56,930 nt of DNA from Rubrivivax sp. (lineage in GTDB: Bacteria > Pseudomonadota > Gammaproteobacteria > Burkholderiales > Burkholderiaceae_C), in the NCBI GenBank assembly GCA_018780805.1, contig JADMJD010000046.1, positions 1 to 56,930 on the forward strand, given 5' to 3'. Below, piece after piece: positions 1 to 8,415 of the stretch (its first letter is position 1; each line of letters starts with the position of its first letter). A program made the translations under genes and the position numbers. The notes beneath the pieces are model-generated. The model was not told where the DNA came from, searched no databases, and worked only from the letters and a program-made list of their open reading frames with translations.

Positions 1-225
1 CACGTACTTGATGGGCTTGTCGGTCACCTCGCGGATGCGGCGGATCACGTCCTGCGCCATCACCGGCGTGGCTTGGGTGTCGATGACCATCACGCAGTCG
101 TCGCCGATCACGATGCCGGTGTTGGGGTCGCCCTCGGCGGTGTAGGCGTAGGCGTGTTCGGACAGCTTGGTGAAGCTGACGGTCTTTTCTTCCAGGTCCG
201 CCTGGCTGGCGAAGGCTTTGCTCAT
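1..225 (-). CDS. MBL-fold metallo-hydrolase, N-terminal part (cut by window edge)
   Basis: Reading the minus strand from an ATG at 225 gives 75 codons that run off the left edge without a stop. The visible part (MSKAFASQADLEEKTVSFTK, then a TGIVIGDDCVMVIDTQATP core and an RIREVTDKPIKYV end) matches the opening beta-strands of metallo-beta-lactamase-fold hydrolases, where an IVIGDD-x-VMVID-T segment precedes the HxHxDH metal motif. That metal motif would lie beyond the edge, so activity cannot be judged. The gene is divergent from the IclR gene at 332 with about 106 bp between them, so IclR may control it. The substrate is unknown. Confidence 0.75.
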   Translation of the reverse strand, partial: MSKAFASQADLEEKTVSFTKLSEHAYAYTAEGDPNTGIVIGDDCVMVIDTQATPVMAQDVIRRIREVTDKPIKYV

Positions 226-331
226 GGCGACGTTCCTTGTTTAACGTGTTTGTCTATGCTGAACCTGACTTGATCTTAGTCCGAGAGTTCGATAATGTCT
301 AACCCATTCAACAAGTAGAAACCCGGACACC

Positions 332-1078
332 ATGAAAGAGCAGCGCGGCATCCAGAGCGTCGAGGTTGGTGGCCGGCTGCTGCTGGCGCTGGTGCACGAA
401 GGCCGGCCGATGGCGCTGAAAGATTTGGCGCAGGCGGCCGACATGGCGCCACCCAAGGCCCACCCCTACCTGGTGAGTTTTGGCAAACTGGGCCTGATCG
501 TGCAGGACGAAGCCAGTGGTCACTACGGCCTGGGGCCTCTGGCCATGCAGCTGGGCTTGATCAGCCTGCAGCAGAGCGACCCGGTGCGCCTGGCCACCGC
601 GCAGTTGGCCGGGCTGGCGCAGGCGGTGGGGCAGACGGTGGCGATTGCCGTCTGGGGCAGCCGCGGGGCGACCATCGTGCGCACCGAAGAAGGCCCGCTG
701 CCGGTGCACGTGAGCATGCGCCACGGCACGGTGATGAGCCTGCGTGGCACGGCCTCGGGCAAGCTGTTTGCGGCCTGGCTGCCGCATGCCCGCATCCGCG
801 CCAGCGACCCCGACACGGTGTTCGACGCCGCTTTCGAGCGCGAGCTGGAGGCCGTGCGCATGGCCGGCATCGCGCAGGCGGTGGATGGTGTGCTGCCTGG
901 CATCAGCGCGCTGGCGGCGCCGGTGTTCGATGCCTCAGGCCAGATCGCGCTGAGCCTGACGGCCATCGGGGCCGGTGTGGCCTTTGACGTGCGGCCGGAC
1001 GGTGCGCCGGCGCAGGCGCTCAAGGCCTGCGCGGCCGAGCTGTCGCGCCAGCTGGGGGCGCGCACCGCCGCCGTTTGA
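332..1078 (+). CDS. IclR-family transcriptional regulator
   Basis: The product is 248 residues, the usual IclR length. A winged helix-turn-helix fills about residues 5-65 (SVEVGGRLLLALVHEG, LKDLAQAADMAPPKAHPYL), followed by the effector domain from about 80 to 245 (VAIAVWGSRGATIVRTEEG, LRGTASGKLFAAWLP, PVFDASGQIALSLTAIG). Members usually control one catabolic operon and respond to a small organic acid. The gene is divergent from the metallo-hydrolase at 1-225, which is the most likely target. The exporter genes begin only about 70 bp downstream on the same strand, so partial co-transcription is possible. The effector cannot be read from the sequence. Confidence 0.88.
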   Translation: MKEQRGIQSVEVGGRLLLALVHEGRPMALKDLAQAADMAPPKAHPYLVSFGKLGLIVQDEASGHYGLGPLAMQLGLISLQQSDPVRLATAQLAGLAQAVGQTVAIAVWGSRGATIVRTEEGPLPVHVSMRHGTVMSLRGTASGKLFAAWLPHARIRASDPDTVFDAAFERELEAVRMAGIAQAVDGVLPGISALAAPVFDASGQIALSLTAIGAGVAFDVRPDGAPAQALKACAAELSRQLGARTAAV

Positions 1079-1148
1079 CGCACATCAAGCGCCCGCCCGG
1101 GGCTGCAGGCTACGCTCGTCACATACGGTGGGCCGTATCAAGGCGGGC

Positions 1149-2294
1149 ATGGTGCAAGTTCGGAAAATCCTCTGGCCGCTGGCGCTGGCCGCGGTGGTGT
1201 TGGCAGCCGGTGCCTGGTGGCGCCTGGGCCAAGTGCTGGACGTGCCGACCGCGGCCCTGGCCGAAGCCGAGCTGCCGCGCTGGGTGCGTGGGCCGGGCAG
1301 TGTGCAGGCCCGGGTGCCGCTGACCCTGTCCACCCGCATCACCGCCGCCGTCACCGAGGTGCTGGCCGACGTCGGCGACGAGGTGCCCGCCGGCCAGCCG
1401 CTGGTGCTGCTGGACGCGCGTGAGCCCGCCGCACGGCGTGCGGCCATCGACCACCAGCGCGAGGCGCTGCAGGCCACGATCACCGCGGCCGACGCCGGCT
1501 GGCAGAAAACACGCGCCGAACAGGCCCTGGCCGGCAGCCGCCTGCAGCGCGACGCCGACCTGCAGCGCCAGGGTTTCCTGTCGCCGGCGGGCCTGGAGAC
1601 GGCCCAGACCACCCGCCAGGCGGCCGATGCGGCCGAGCGTGCCGCAGCGGCCACGTTGGCGGCCCGGCGCGCCGAGCTGGGCAGCCTGGGCCGGGAGCAG
1701 CAGGTGGCCGATGCCACGCTGTCGCACACCCGCGTGGCAGCCCCCTTTGCCGCCGTGGTGGTGCGCCGCCTGGTGGAGCCTGGCACGGTGGTGGTGCCGG
1801 GCACGCCGCTGCTGCAGCTGGTCGACGTGGCCAGCCTCTGGGTGCGTGTGCAGGTGGACGAAGCGGTGCTGGCGCAGGTGCAGCCGGGCCAGCCGGCGCG
1901 CATCCAGCTGCGCAGCGGCCAGGCCCTGGCCGGCCAGGTGGTGCGCATCGCGCGCCAGGCCGACGCCGCCACCCGCGAGGTTGACGTGTTCGTGGCCTTC
2001 ACGCAGCCGCCGGGCCGGCTGGCGATCGACCAGGAGGCCCGCGTCGACATCGAGACCGGCCGCCTGCGCGGGCTGGTGGTGCCGGCCACGGCCTTGTTGC
2101 GCAACCGCGAGGGCCGGCCCGGCCTGCTGCTGCTGCGCGACGGCCGCGCCCGTTTTGTACCGGCGCTGGTGCGTGCCGAACACGAAGGCCAACTGCTGAT
2201 AGAGGCGGCGCCGGGCGCCACGCTGCAGGTGGGTGACACCGCCATCACCGCCCCGGCCGGCGTGCGGGACGGCATGCGCGTGCGCAGCAGCTGA
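1149..2294 (+). CDS. HlyD-type periplasmic adaptor of an ABC exporter
   Basis: The chosen ATG gives 381 residues. An inner-membrane anchor lies at about 6-24 (ILWPLALAAVVLAAGAWW), followed by a barrel-sandwich half (TAAVTEVLADVGDEVPAGQP), an alanine/glutamine/arginine-rich coiled-coil hairpin (about 95-185), the second half (VAAPFAAVVVRRLVEPGTVV) and beta-barrel domains. This is the membrane-fusion layout that bridges an inner-membrane pump to the outer membrane. The FtsX-like permease starts 5 bp after the stop and the ATPase follows, so the three form a DevBCA/MacAB-like exporter. The longer reading frame upstream overlaps iclR and was not used. The substrate is unknown. Confidence 0.85.
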   Translation: MVQVRKILWPLALAAVVLAAGAWWRLGQVLDVPTAALAEAELPRWVRGPGSVQARVPLTLSTRITAAVTEVLADVGDEVPAGQPLVLLDAREPAARRAAIDHQREALQATITAADAGWQKTRAEQALAGSRLQRDADLQRQGFLSPAGLETAQTTRQAADAAERAAAATLAARRAELGSLGREQQVADATLSHTRVAAPFAAVVVRRLVEPGTVVVPGTPLLQLVDVASLWVRVQVDEAVLAQVQPGQPARIQLRSGQALAGQVVRIARQADAATREVDVFVAFTQPPGRLAIDQEARVDIETGRLRGLVVPATALLRNREGRPGLLLLRDGRARFVPALVRAEHEGQLLIEAAPGATLQVGDTAITAPAGVRDGMRVRSS

Positions 2295-2299
2295 TCCGC

Positions 2300-3493
2300 A
2301 TGGACCTCGCGCTCAAGGACATCCGGCGCCACACCGGCAAGTTCGTCGCCACCATCGCGGGCGTGGCCATGCTGCTGGCCATCGTGCTGGTGATGAACGG
2401 CATCTACCGCGGCAACATTGCCGACGGTGTTTGGCTGATCGAAAACACCGACACCGATCTCTGGGTCGTGGAGCGCCACCGCGGCGGGCCCTTCAACGAA
2501 TCGTCCCGCCTGCCGCTGAGCAGCTGGCGCAGCGTGGCCGCCACCCCCGGTGTGCGGCAAGCCAGCCCGCTGGTGATCTACACGGCGCAGCGGCTGCTGG
2601 CCGGGCGCGAGCAGCAGTTCACCGTGATCGGCTACGACGTGTTCGGCGGCCTGGGCGGCCCGCGCAGCCTGGTGGCCGGGCGGGCCATTGGGGCCGCCCA
2701 CCACGAGCTGGTGGCCGACCGCAAGCTGGGCCTGCAACTGGGGGATCAGGTGCTGTTGTCGGGGGATGCCTACACCGTGGTCGGCCTGACGGCCGGGGCG
2801 GTGGACGGCTCGGGCAACCCGCTGATCTTCATGGCCCTGACGGACGCACAGGCGGTGCAGTTCGAGCAGGATGCGCGGGCGATCTCGGCCGCCCGCGTGG
2901 CCACGCTGCAGCGGCTGGAGGCCGCCGGCCAGACCGGCGCCCAGGCCGAGCGCCTGCTGCCGCTGCTGGACGGCGCGCCCGACCCGATCAACGCCGTGCT
3001 GGTGCGCCTGCAGCCGGGGGCCGACGGCGCCGCGGTGTCGGCCCTGCTGCGCGAGGGGCACTACCTCAACGTCTACACCACCGAACAGGAGCGCCAGCTG
3101 ATGCTGGAAGGCCGGCTGGCGCGCATCTCCGGCGTGCTGGGGCTGTTCCGCGCGCTGCTGGTGGCGGTGTCCATCGTCATCATCGCGCTCATCGTCTACG
3201 TGCTGACGATCGAGAAGATCCGGTCCATCGCCACGCTCAAGCTCATCGGGGCGCCCAACCGCGTGATCGTGCGGCTGATCATGGAGCAGTCGCTGGCGCT
3301 CACGCTGGCCAGCTTCGGTCTGGCCTGGGTGCTGCGCGAGCTCATCGCGCCGGGTTTCCCGCGCACGCTGGCCTTTGCCGCCAGCGAGACGGCGATCACC
3401 TTTGCCGTGATGCTGGCCGGTGGCGTGCTGGCCAGCCTGCTGGCGATCTGGCATGCCTTGCGCACACCGCCGCAACTGGCCCTGGGAGGCTGA
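2300..3493 (+). CDS. FtsX/DevC-like ABC transporter permease
   Basis: The product is 397 residues with one N-terminal membrane helix (about 14-36, FVATIAGVAMLLAIVLVMNG), a periplasmic MacB-type domain of roughly 230 residues, and three C-terminal helices (about 280-305, 325-348 and 362-386). This 1+3 topology is typical of FtsX/MacB/DevC permeases, which act mechanically from the inner membrane rather than forming a classic channel. The KIRSIATLKLIGAPNRVI segment after the second helix is the usual coupling region of the family. It sits between its adaptor and its ATPase. The cargo is unknown. Confidence 0.87.
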   Translation: MDLALKDIRRHTGKFVATIAGVAMLLAIVLVMNGIYRGNIADGVWLIENTDTDLWVVERHRGGPFNESSRLPLSSWRSVAATPGVRQASPLVIYTAQRLLAGREQQFTVIGYDVFGGLGGPRSLVAGRAIGAAHHELVADRKLGLQLGDQVLLSGDAYTVVGLTAGAVDGSGNPLIFMALTDAQAVQFEQDARAISAARVATLQRLEAAGQTGAQAERLLPLLDGAPDPINAVLVRLQPGADGAAVSALLREGHYLNVYTTEQERQLMLEGRLARISGVLGLFRALLVAVSIVIIALIVYVLTIEKIRSIATLKLIGAPNRVIVRLIMEQSLALTLASFGLAWVLRELIAPGFPRTLAFAASETAITFAVMLAGGVLASLLAIWHALRTPPQLALGG

Positions 3494-3494
3494 G

Positions 3495-4205
3495 CTGGAC
3501 ACCGTCGTCGATCTGCAGGGCGTGAGCCAGACCTTCGGCCAGGGCGAGCAGGCCGTGCTGGCCTTGAAACCCACCGACCTGCAGGTGCAGGCCGGCGAGT
3601 TGCTGGCCCTGATCGGGCCCAGCGGCTCGGGCAAGAGCACGCTGCTGCTGGCGATGAGCCTGATCCAGGCGCCCACCACCGGGCGTATCCGCGTGGGCGG
3701 CCGCCTGCTGTGGGACGACGGGCCCACCGGCGTGGATGCACGCCAGTTCCGGCTGCAATCGGTGGGTTTCATCTTCCAGCAGCACAACCTGATACCCTTC
3801 CTGAGCGTGCAGGAAAACGTGGCCCTGGTGCTGGACCTCAACGGCGTGCCGGCCCGAGAGGCGCGCCGCCGCACGCAGGAGCTGCTGGACTACCTCGAGA
3901 TCTCGCACCGGGCGCAGGCGCTGCCGGCACGGTTGTCGGGCGGTGAGCAGCAACGGGTGGCGATTGCACGCGCGCTGGCCAACCGGCCGCCGCTGATCCT
4001 GGCCGACGAGCCCACGGCTGCGCTGGACACGGCACGTGGCGCCAAGGTCATGGGAATGCTGCGGCGGATTGCTCGCGAGCAGGGCGCGGCGGTGATCACC
4101 GTCACGCACGACCACCGCATGATCGACGGCTTCGACACCGTCTGCCACATGGAGGACGGTGTGCTGGTGCGCACCGAGCACGCCGCCGCGGCGATGCCGA
4201 TCTGA
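3495..4205 (+). CDS. ABC exporter ATPase (DevA/LolD-like), probable CTG start
   Basis: This is the ATP-binding partner of the upstream permease. Walker A is GPSGSGKST, the signature is LSGGEQQR and Walker B is LILADEPTAAL; a FIFQQHNLIPFL Q-loop is present. No ATG lies near the expected N-terminus. A strong GGGAGG ribosome-binding sequence at 3484-3489 sits 5 nt before a CTG at 3495, directly after the permease stop, giving a protein that begins with the codons LDTVVDLQGV, as expected for the family. A GTG at 3420 would force a 74-bp overlap and a non-homologous leader. About 236 residues results. Confidence 0.82.
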   Translation: MDTVVDLQGVSQTFGQGEQAVLALKPTDLQVQAGELLALIGPSGSGKSTLLLAMSLIQAPTTGRIRVGGRLLWDDGPTGVDARQFRLQSVGFIFQQHNLIPFLSVQENVALVLDLNGVPAREARRRTQELLDYLEISHRAQALPARLSGGEQQRVAIARALANRPPLILADEPTAALDTARGAKVMGMLRRIAREQGAAVITVTHDHRMIDGFDTVCHMEDGVLVRTEHAAAAMPI

Positions 4206-5384
4206 TCAGCGCTTTGGGCCTGGCGCGCCCTGGCCGCCGCCTGTGGGTGGCACCTGCGCCCGCAGGCGCTGCAGGTGCGCGCGCATCTCGGCCACCGCGT
4301 GCGCGGGCGGCGCACTCCCGCCCACCACCACACCGGCGTCCAGCGCCTGCTCGACTTCATCGCACATCGCGGGCAGGCGTGGGTTGCCGACCAGGGCCGC
4401 GCACAACAGCGGCGCCCGCTCCAGGTGGTGGCGGAACACCGGTGACGCGCTCAGCGGCACGGTGTTGTAGAGCGCATCGAAGCCGTCCAGGGTCTCGACC
4501 TGCGCCAGCAGCGGCAGCAGGCGCGCTTCGGCCGCGTCGCGCAGCTGGGTGATGCACGTGTCGATCTGTGCAGTGGCCGTGATCGGCAGCATGTTGCCGA
4601 TGCGCAGCGTGGTCGCGCTCTGCAGCGGCACGGGCGGGTTTGGCAACCAGTGCGAAGCCGGAAAGTACGAGCTGCTGGGCAGCACCCGCGAGACGCCGTC
4701 GAAGTCGATCACCGCGTCGTCGACCATGGCCTGCGCCAGCACCGTCAGGCAGCTCGTGCCTTCGACCTGCAGCCCGTAGTGCCGGGGCCGGTCGTCGACC
4801 GCGTGCAGCCGGACCTTGTGCTCACCCCAGGGCCCGGTGCGCCGGAAGACGCTGATCTCGTACGCCGGCTGCGAAAACTCGTACGGGTAACGCTCGAAAC
4901 CGTGGGCGTCCAGCAGCGGCAGGAAAGCGGCTTCCAGGCGCTGCATCAAGGCCTTCTTATCCGGCAGCGACCAAGCCTGCCAACGTTCATCCAGCCGTGC
5001 GGCGATGCGGTCGAAGTGGTCCCAGGTGTCGGGCACGCGGCAGAAGTTGTCGTTGGCCAGGCTCTCGATGCCGAAGACCTGCCGGTAGTCCTTGAAGTAA
5101 TGCTTGAGGTAGTAGCTGCGCGTGAACGCGTTGCCCTGGTCGTTCAGGGCCGCGGCGCCGAGCTGGCCGTCGCACTGCGCCAGCAGCAGGGCGCCACCAC
5201 TGGCCTGGCGCGCCAGCACCGCCGCACCGGCGGCTGACACCGCTGGCGCAGCCAGCCCGCGGTGCAGGGCCCAGGCCAGGTAGAAGCCGATGTGCGTGGC
5301 GCTCGCGGCCAGCGGGTCGGGCAGCGCGGTCTTGAAGTTGCGCCGGTAGGCGGCGGCGTCGTCGTAGATGGTGGTGCTTGCCAT
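4206..5384 (-). CDS. Hypothetical protein, 392 aa
   Basis: Not recognised with confidence. The N-terminal 45 residues (IYDDAAAYRRNFKTALPDP, ATHIGFYLAWALHRGL) resemble a small bacterial domain of unknown function with a YDDA...THIGMFLAWAL pattern. The middle and C-terminal parts are mixed alpha/beta with no visible signal peptide, membrane helix or catalytic motif. The protein appears soluble and cytoplasmic. Its stop is just 3' of the ABC exporter ATPase (convergent), and its start is 13 bp downstream of the YeeE gene on the same strand, so it may belong to the tusA-yeeE transcript. Confidence 0.7.
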   Translation of the reverse strand: MASTTIYDDAAAYRRNFKTALPDPLAASATHIGFYLAWALHRGLAAPAVSAAGAAVLARQASGGALLLAQCDGQLGAAALNDQGNAFTRSYYLKHYFKDYRQVFGIESLANDNFCRVPDTWDHFDRIAARLDERWQAWSLPDKKALMQRLEAAFLPLLDAHGFERYPYEFSQPAYEISVFRRTGPWGEHKVRLHAVDDRPRHYGLQVEGTSCLTVLAQAMVDDAVIDFDGVSRVLPSSSYFPASHWLPNPPVPLQSATTLRIGNMLPITATAQIDTCITQLRDAAEARLLPLLAQVETLDGFDALYNTVPLSASPVFRHHLERAPLLCAALVGNPRLPAMCDEVEQALDAGVVVGGSAPPAHAVAEMRAHLQRLRAQVPPTGGGQGAPGPKR

Positions 5385-5397
5385 GGGCCGGACCGGC

Positions 5398-6504
5398 TCA
5401 GCCCTCTTGCGCGGCCAGGACCTTCAGCGTCGCCACGCAGCCGGCCACGATGGCGGCCACGGCGATGAAGGACCCCAGCGCCAGCGTGGCAATGCCCGTC
5501 ATGCCCTGGCCCACGGTGCAGCCCAGCGCGGTGACACCGCCAAAACCCATCAGCACCGCGCCCAGCAGCTGGCGCCGCAGATCGGCCAGGTTGGCAAAAC
5601 CCTCCCAGCGGAAGCGCTTGGTCGCCAGCGCCACCACGGCCGCACCGGCCACGACGCCCAGCACCGAGGCGATGCCCAGGCTCAGGTGCAGGGACGCGTC
5701 GGTCCACAGCAGCAGCAGCTCCAGGCCGTAGGCCAGCGGCCCGACGAAGCTGAGCGATTCCAGCGCGCGTGAATTGGTGGCAAAGAAGCTGTCTTCCAGC
5801 GTCTCGGGGTTCTCGCCGAAGCCGATGTGGCCGCTGAGGTAAAAACCCGCCGCCACCACCGCGCCCAGCAGCAGGCTGCCGCCCAGCTGCCAGCCGTTGC
5901 GGCGGAAGTCGCGCCCGGCCAGCGCAAAGGCTGCCAGTGGCAGTGCCACCGCGGCCATCGCCAGGCCACGCGCCGTGGGGCCATCCAGCCCCAGGCCACG
6001 TGCCAGTGCGGTGGGCAGGCCCTGGTCGGGCCAGCCGGCCTCGCCCAGCGGCAGGGCCACCGGGTCCAGCCAGCTGGCGCGGCCCTGGGCGAACAGGCCC
6101 TTCATCGTCATGTAGCCGGCGATGGCCATGAACACCAGCACCACCACCGAGCGCAGGCTGCCGGCACCGGCGCGCACCAGGTTGCGGTTGGCGCAGCCGC
6201 CGGACAGCGTCATGCCGACACCGAACACGAGACCACCCATCAGCAGTGACAGCCAACGCAGCGTGGGCTGCTGCGTCACGGCCTTGGACAGATCCACCAG
6301 CCCGGCCAGGGCCAGCGCACCGGCGCCGAGCACCGCCACCGCCACGGCCAGCATCCACATGCGCATGCGGGACCAGTGGCCCATGTTGACCACATCGGAG
6401 ATCGCGCCCATGGTGCAGAAGTTGGTCTTCTGCGCCACGGCGCCGAACACGAAGGCCAGCGCAAAGCCGCCGCCGATGACGAGGTTGCTGGGGTCGGCAG
6501 TCAT
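5398..6504 (-). CDS. YeeE/YedE-family sulfur-compound permease
   Basis: The product is 368 residues and very hydrophobic, with about nine to ten membrane helices. It has the paired half-repeats typical of YeeE/YedE proteins: an N-terminal QKTNFCTMGAISD, a GGCANRNLVRAGAGSLRS motif, and a C-terminal GFGGVTALGCTVGQGMTG repeat. The conserved cysteines in FCTMG, SGGCANRN and ALGCTVGQG fit the thiosulfate-conducting cysteines described for this family. tusA lies 4 bp upstream and would receive the imported sulfur. Uptake of thiosulfate or a related sulfane-sulfur compound is the likely role. Confidence 0.87.
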   Translation of the reverse strand: MTADPSNLVIGGGFALAFVFGAVAQKTNFCTMGAISDVVNMGHWSRMRMWMLAVAVAVLGAGALALAGLVDLSKAVTQQPTLRWLSLLMGGLVFGVGMTLSGGCANRNLVRAGAGSLRSVVVLVFMAIAGYMTMKGLFAQGRASWLDPVALPLGEAGWPDQGLPTALARGLGLDGPTARGLAMAAVALPLAAFALAGRDFRRNGWQLGGSLLLGAVVAAGFYLSGHIGFGENPETLEDSFFATNSRALESLSFVGPLAYGLELLLLWTDASLHLSLGIASVLGVVAGAAVVALATKRFRWEGFANLADLRRQLLGAVLMGFGGVTALGCTVGQGMTGIATLALGSFIAVAAIVAGCVATLKVLAAQEG

Positions 6505-6508
6505 GGGG

Positions 6509-6736
6509 CTACTTCTTCTGGATCAGGAAGACGTAGTGCTCGCCTTCTTCGGTGGCCGACAGCAGCGTGTGGCCGCCGCTCTGCGCAAAGGCCGGCATGT
6601 CGTCCAGCGAGCCGGGGTCGGTGCCCAATACACGCAACACCTGGCCGCTGGCCAGCGACTCCAGCGCCTTCTTGGCTTTCACGATGGGCATGGGGCACGC
6701 CAGCCCGCTGGCATCCACTTCCTTGTCGACCTGCAT
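6509..6736 (-). CDS. tusA: TusA-family sulfurtransferase
   Basis: A small cytoplasmic carrier of persulfide sulfur, 75 residues from the ATG at 6736. A start ten codons further upstream (6766) is possible but adds an unrelated leader. The diagnostic DASGLACPMPIVKAKKAL segment contains the CPxP motif whose cysteine (about residue 14) carries the sulfur atom. It is immediately upstream of the YeeE permease in one transcription unit; the tusA-yeeE pairing is common and suggests uptake coupled to persulfide relay. A tRNA-Gly gene lies 82 bp further upstream. Confidence 0.88.
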   Translation of the reverse strand: MQVDKEVDASGLACPMPIVKAKKALESLASGQVLRVLGTDPGSLDDMPAFAQSGGHTLLSATEEGEHYVFLIQKK

Positions 6737-6818
6737 GGGAACCTGTGACGGTGAGAGGGCGCACATTGTCGCCCGGCCGCCGGTGGGCCGTGCACCGGGC
6801 GTTGCATGCGCAAGAAAC

Positions 6819-6894
6819 TGGAGCGGGAAAGGAGGCTCGAACTCCCGACCTCAACCTTGGCAAGGTTGCGCTCTACCAACTGAGCTATTCCCGC
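6819..6894 (-). tRNA. tRNA-Gly(GCC)
   Basis: On the minus strand a 76-nt cloverleaf can be folded: 7-bp acceptor stem GCGGGAA/TTCCCGC, D-arm with AGCTCAGTTGGTAGAGC, anticodon stem and loop ACCTTGCCAAGGT with anticodon GCC, and T-arm GGGAGTTCGAGCCTCC. It has an encoded CCA end. It decodes GGC/GGU glycine codons. It borders the accessory segment at about 7.2-10.6 kb. Confidence 0.97.
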
Positions 6895-7199
6895 GGGGGG
6901 CCACTGTGGAGCCATGGGGCCCGGTGGCGTTGGCAATTCAGCGAATGGTCCGTTGGAGGAAAACTCTGCGGACCTTCGTCATCTGGTGGTTGGGCCCGTG
7001 TCAATAGACGACCAGCCAACCACCGGAGATGGGACTTTAACATGCGCCGCCGACCCGCTGCTTCGCCGGCGCCTTCTGGAGCCTTGGCGCAGTTTGCGAA
7101 TCCGGACCACCGACCAGATGTCTGACCACAGCAGTCGCCGCGGGGCCATCGGCGGCGGCGCGCAAGCCCGCGACCACGGATTCAGCCACAGGCATGGCC
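6895..7199. other. Gene-free stretch upstream of tRNA-Gly
   Basis: I see no credible gene here. A 9-bp inverted repeat, GGTGGTTGG (6985-6993) and CCAACCACC (7016-7024), surrounds a perfect TTGACA -35 hexamer on the minus strand (7004-6999). No good -10 box lies at the right spacing, so a tRNA-Gly promoter here is only a weak suggestion. The rest is ordinary high-GC sequence running into the yjbQ remnant. Confidence 0.4.
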
Positions 7200-7200
7200 C

Positions 7201-7500
7201 GCGATCACCGGCGATGTCCAAGGCTGGGTGGCGGCGGGCGGTTTCGACGATGGCTTGCTCACGCTGTTCGGGCGGCACACGTCGGCCAGCCTGCTGATCC
7301 AGGAGAACGCCGATCCCGATGTGCGGGCTGACCTGGACCGGTTCTTCGCGCGGCTGGTGCCCGACGGCGATGCGCTGTTCCGCCACCAGGACGAAGGGCC
7401 TGACGCACTGCAGGCGCGTCCTGCGCTGTCGGGGGTCGCCTCCACCACGCGCCCTCGCGTGCTTCGATCCACATGCAACGCAGTGGCGTGTCTGCGGTGA
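7201..7500 (+). pseudogene. yjbQ: Degraded YjbQ/UPF0047-family gene
   Basis: From 7201 one plus-strand frame reads AITGDVQGWVAAGGFDDGLL, TLFGRHTSASLLIQENADPD, VRADLDRFFARLVPDG and FRHQDEGPD. This is the core of YjbQ/UPF0047 proteins, including the RHTSASLLIQENAD signature. No start codon precedes it in frame (a stop occurs at 7123-7125) and the expected first 20 or so residues are missing. After GPD the sequence decays: the conserved MPAHxxxAL and GTWQGxxLxEHR regions are absent before the stop at 7500. I infer an inactivated remnant, possibly damaged when the adjacent cassette arrived. Confidence 0.72.
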
Positions 7501-7518
7501 CTCGCACTGCTTTCCAGA

Positions 7519-8415
7519 TTACCGCGCCAAGTCAGCCGCGTCGATGCCGCTCCCAGGTCGGCCACGCATTCGCCGTTTGACAGCCACATACTCCGGGGGC
7601 AGTGAATGTCCAAAGTTTGAGATCAACAATTCACTGCGCTGCTGAGGCGAATGCACGCTGTACTGGAACGCTAACCGGCTTATGTGAAATTCTTCGTAGA
7701 GATACTCAATTACTGGGTCATCGTCATAACTAAGTAACCATTTAAACTTGGCAGTAGTCAGCGCGCGGGATAGATCGCGGTGATCCTTTAATCGGTAGTG
7801 ATAGCGGTAAAGAAGAGCGCCTTTAACAAAGTAAGGCGGATCCAGATAAACAAAGGAATTTGTCTTACTGTTTCGATTAATCCACTCCACTGCATCGCCA
7901 AATTGAACCTCCACATTTGGAGCCAACATCGAAAGCGCCAGCAGTCTGGATATTATCTCGTCTTTATTCGTGCGGCAGTCAATCTTATATTTAGACCGTT
8001 GCTGGCGGCCTCCAATTGGGCCCGCATTCAAGATTCCGGAGAAATTGGCTCGGTTTAGAAAGAGAGCTGCAACCGCGAGGTCTACAAGTCGTTTCGGGTC
8101 GGGCTTATCCATTGCCAGCAGAGGGCGAGTTTCCTCCCACGTCTTAATTGTGATGGGGAGTTCCTGAAATGCAACAATTAGCTCAGCTGGGTGGTTGAAT
8201 ACGCAAAACCAGAACGCGTACAAGAGGGGGTCCCGCTCCAAGAGGGTTACCCTTCTTGCAATTCCCCAGTCAAGCAGGCCCAACGAAACCGCCGCGCTAC
8301 CAGCATACGGCTCGATGACATGAACGTTCGAGATCCCTGCATTGCTAATGATGCTCTTGGCGACGGCGAAAAAGTCTGATTTTCCGCCGGGATATCTAAG
8401 TGGGCTATGCAGCAT
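7519..8415 (-). CDS. D12-class (Dam-like) adenine-N6 DNA methyltransferase
   Basis: From the ATG at 8415 the product is 298 residues. It has the D12-class layout: LRYPGGKS near the N-terminus (about 6-13, SAM-binding motif X), PYAGSAAVSLGLL (about 36-48, in place of FxGxG), and the catalytic DPPY in FVYLDPPYF (about 192-195). Such enzymes methylate N6 of adenine in a short site such as GATC; the actual site cannot be read here. Its start overlaps the end of the 348-aa gene by 11 bp (50 bp if the ATG at 8454 is used). Base composition is visibly poorer in GC than the flanks, suggesting horizontal transfer. Confidence 0.88.
   Translation of the reverse strand: MLHSPLRYPGGKSDFFAVAKSIISNAGISNVHVIEPYAGSAAVSLGLLDWGIARRVTLLERDPLLYAFWFCVFNHPAELIVAFQELPITIKTWEETRPLLAMDKPDPKRLVDLAVAALFLNRANFSGILNAGPIGGRQQRSKYKIDCRTNKDEIISRLLALSMLAPNVEVQFGDAVEWINRNSKTNSFVYLDPPYFVKGALLYRYHYRLKDHRDLSRALTTAKFKWLLSYDDDPVIEYLYEEFHISRLAFQYSVHSPQQRSELLISNFGHSLPPEYVAVKRRMRGRPGSGIDAADLAR

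Noticed and set aside
1085..3874. Very long minus-strand open frame opposite the HlyD/FtsX exporter genes
   Set aside because: Its translation is dominated by Arg, Ala, His and Gly with no motifs, as expected for a shadow frame in high-GC DNA; the plus strand encodes three clear, ordered transporter proteins.
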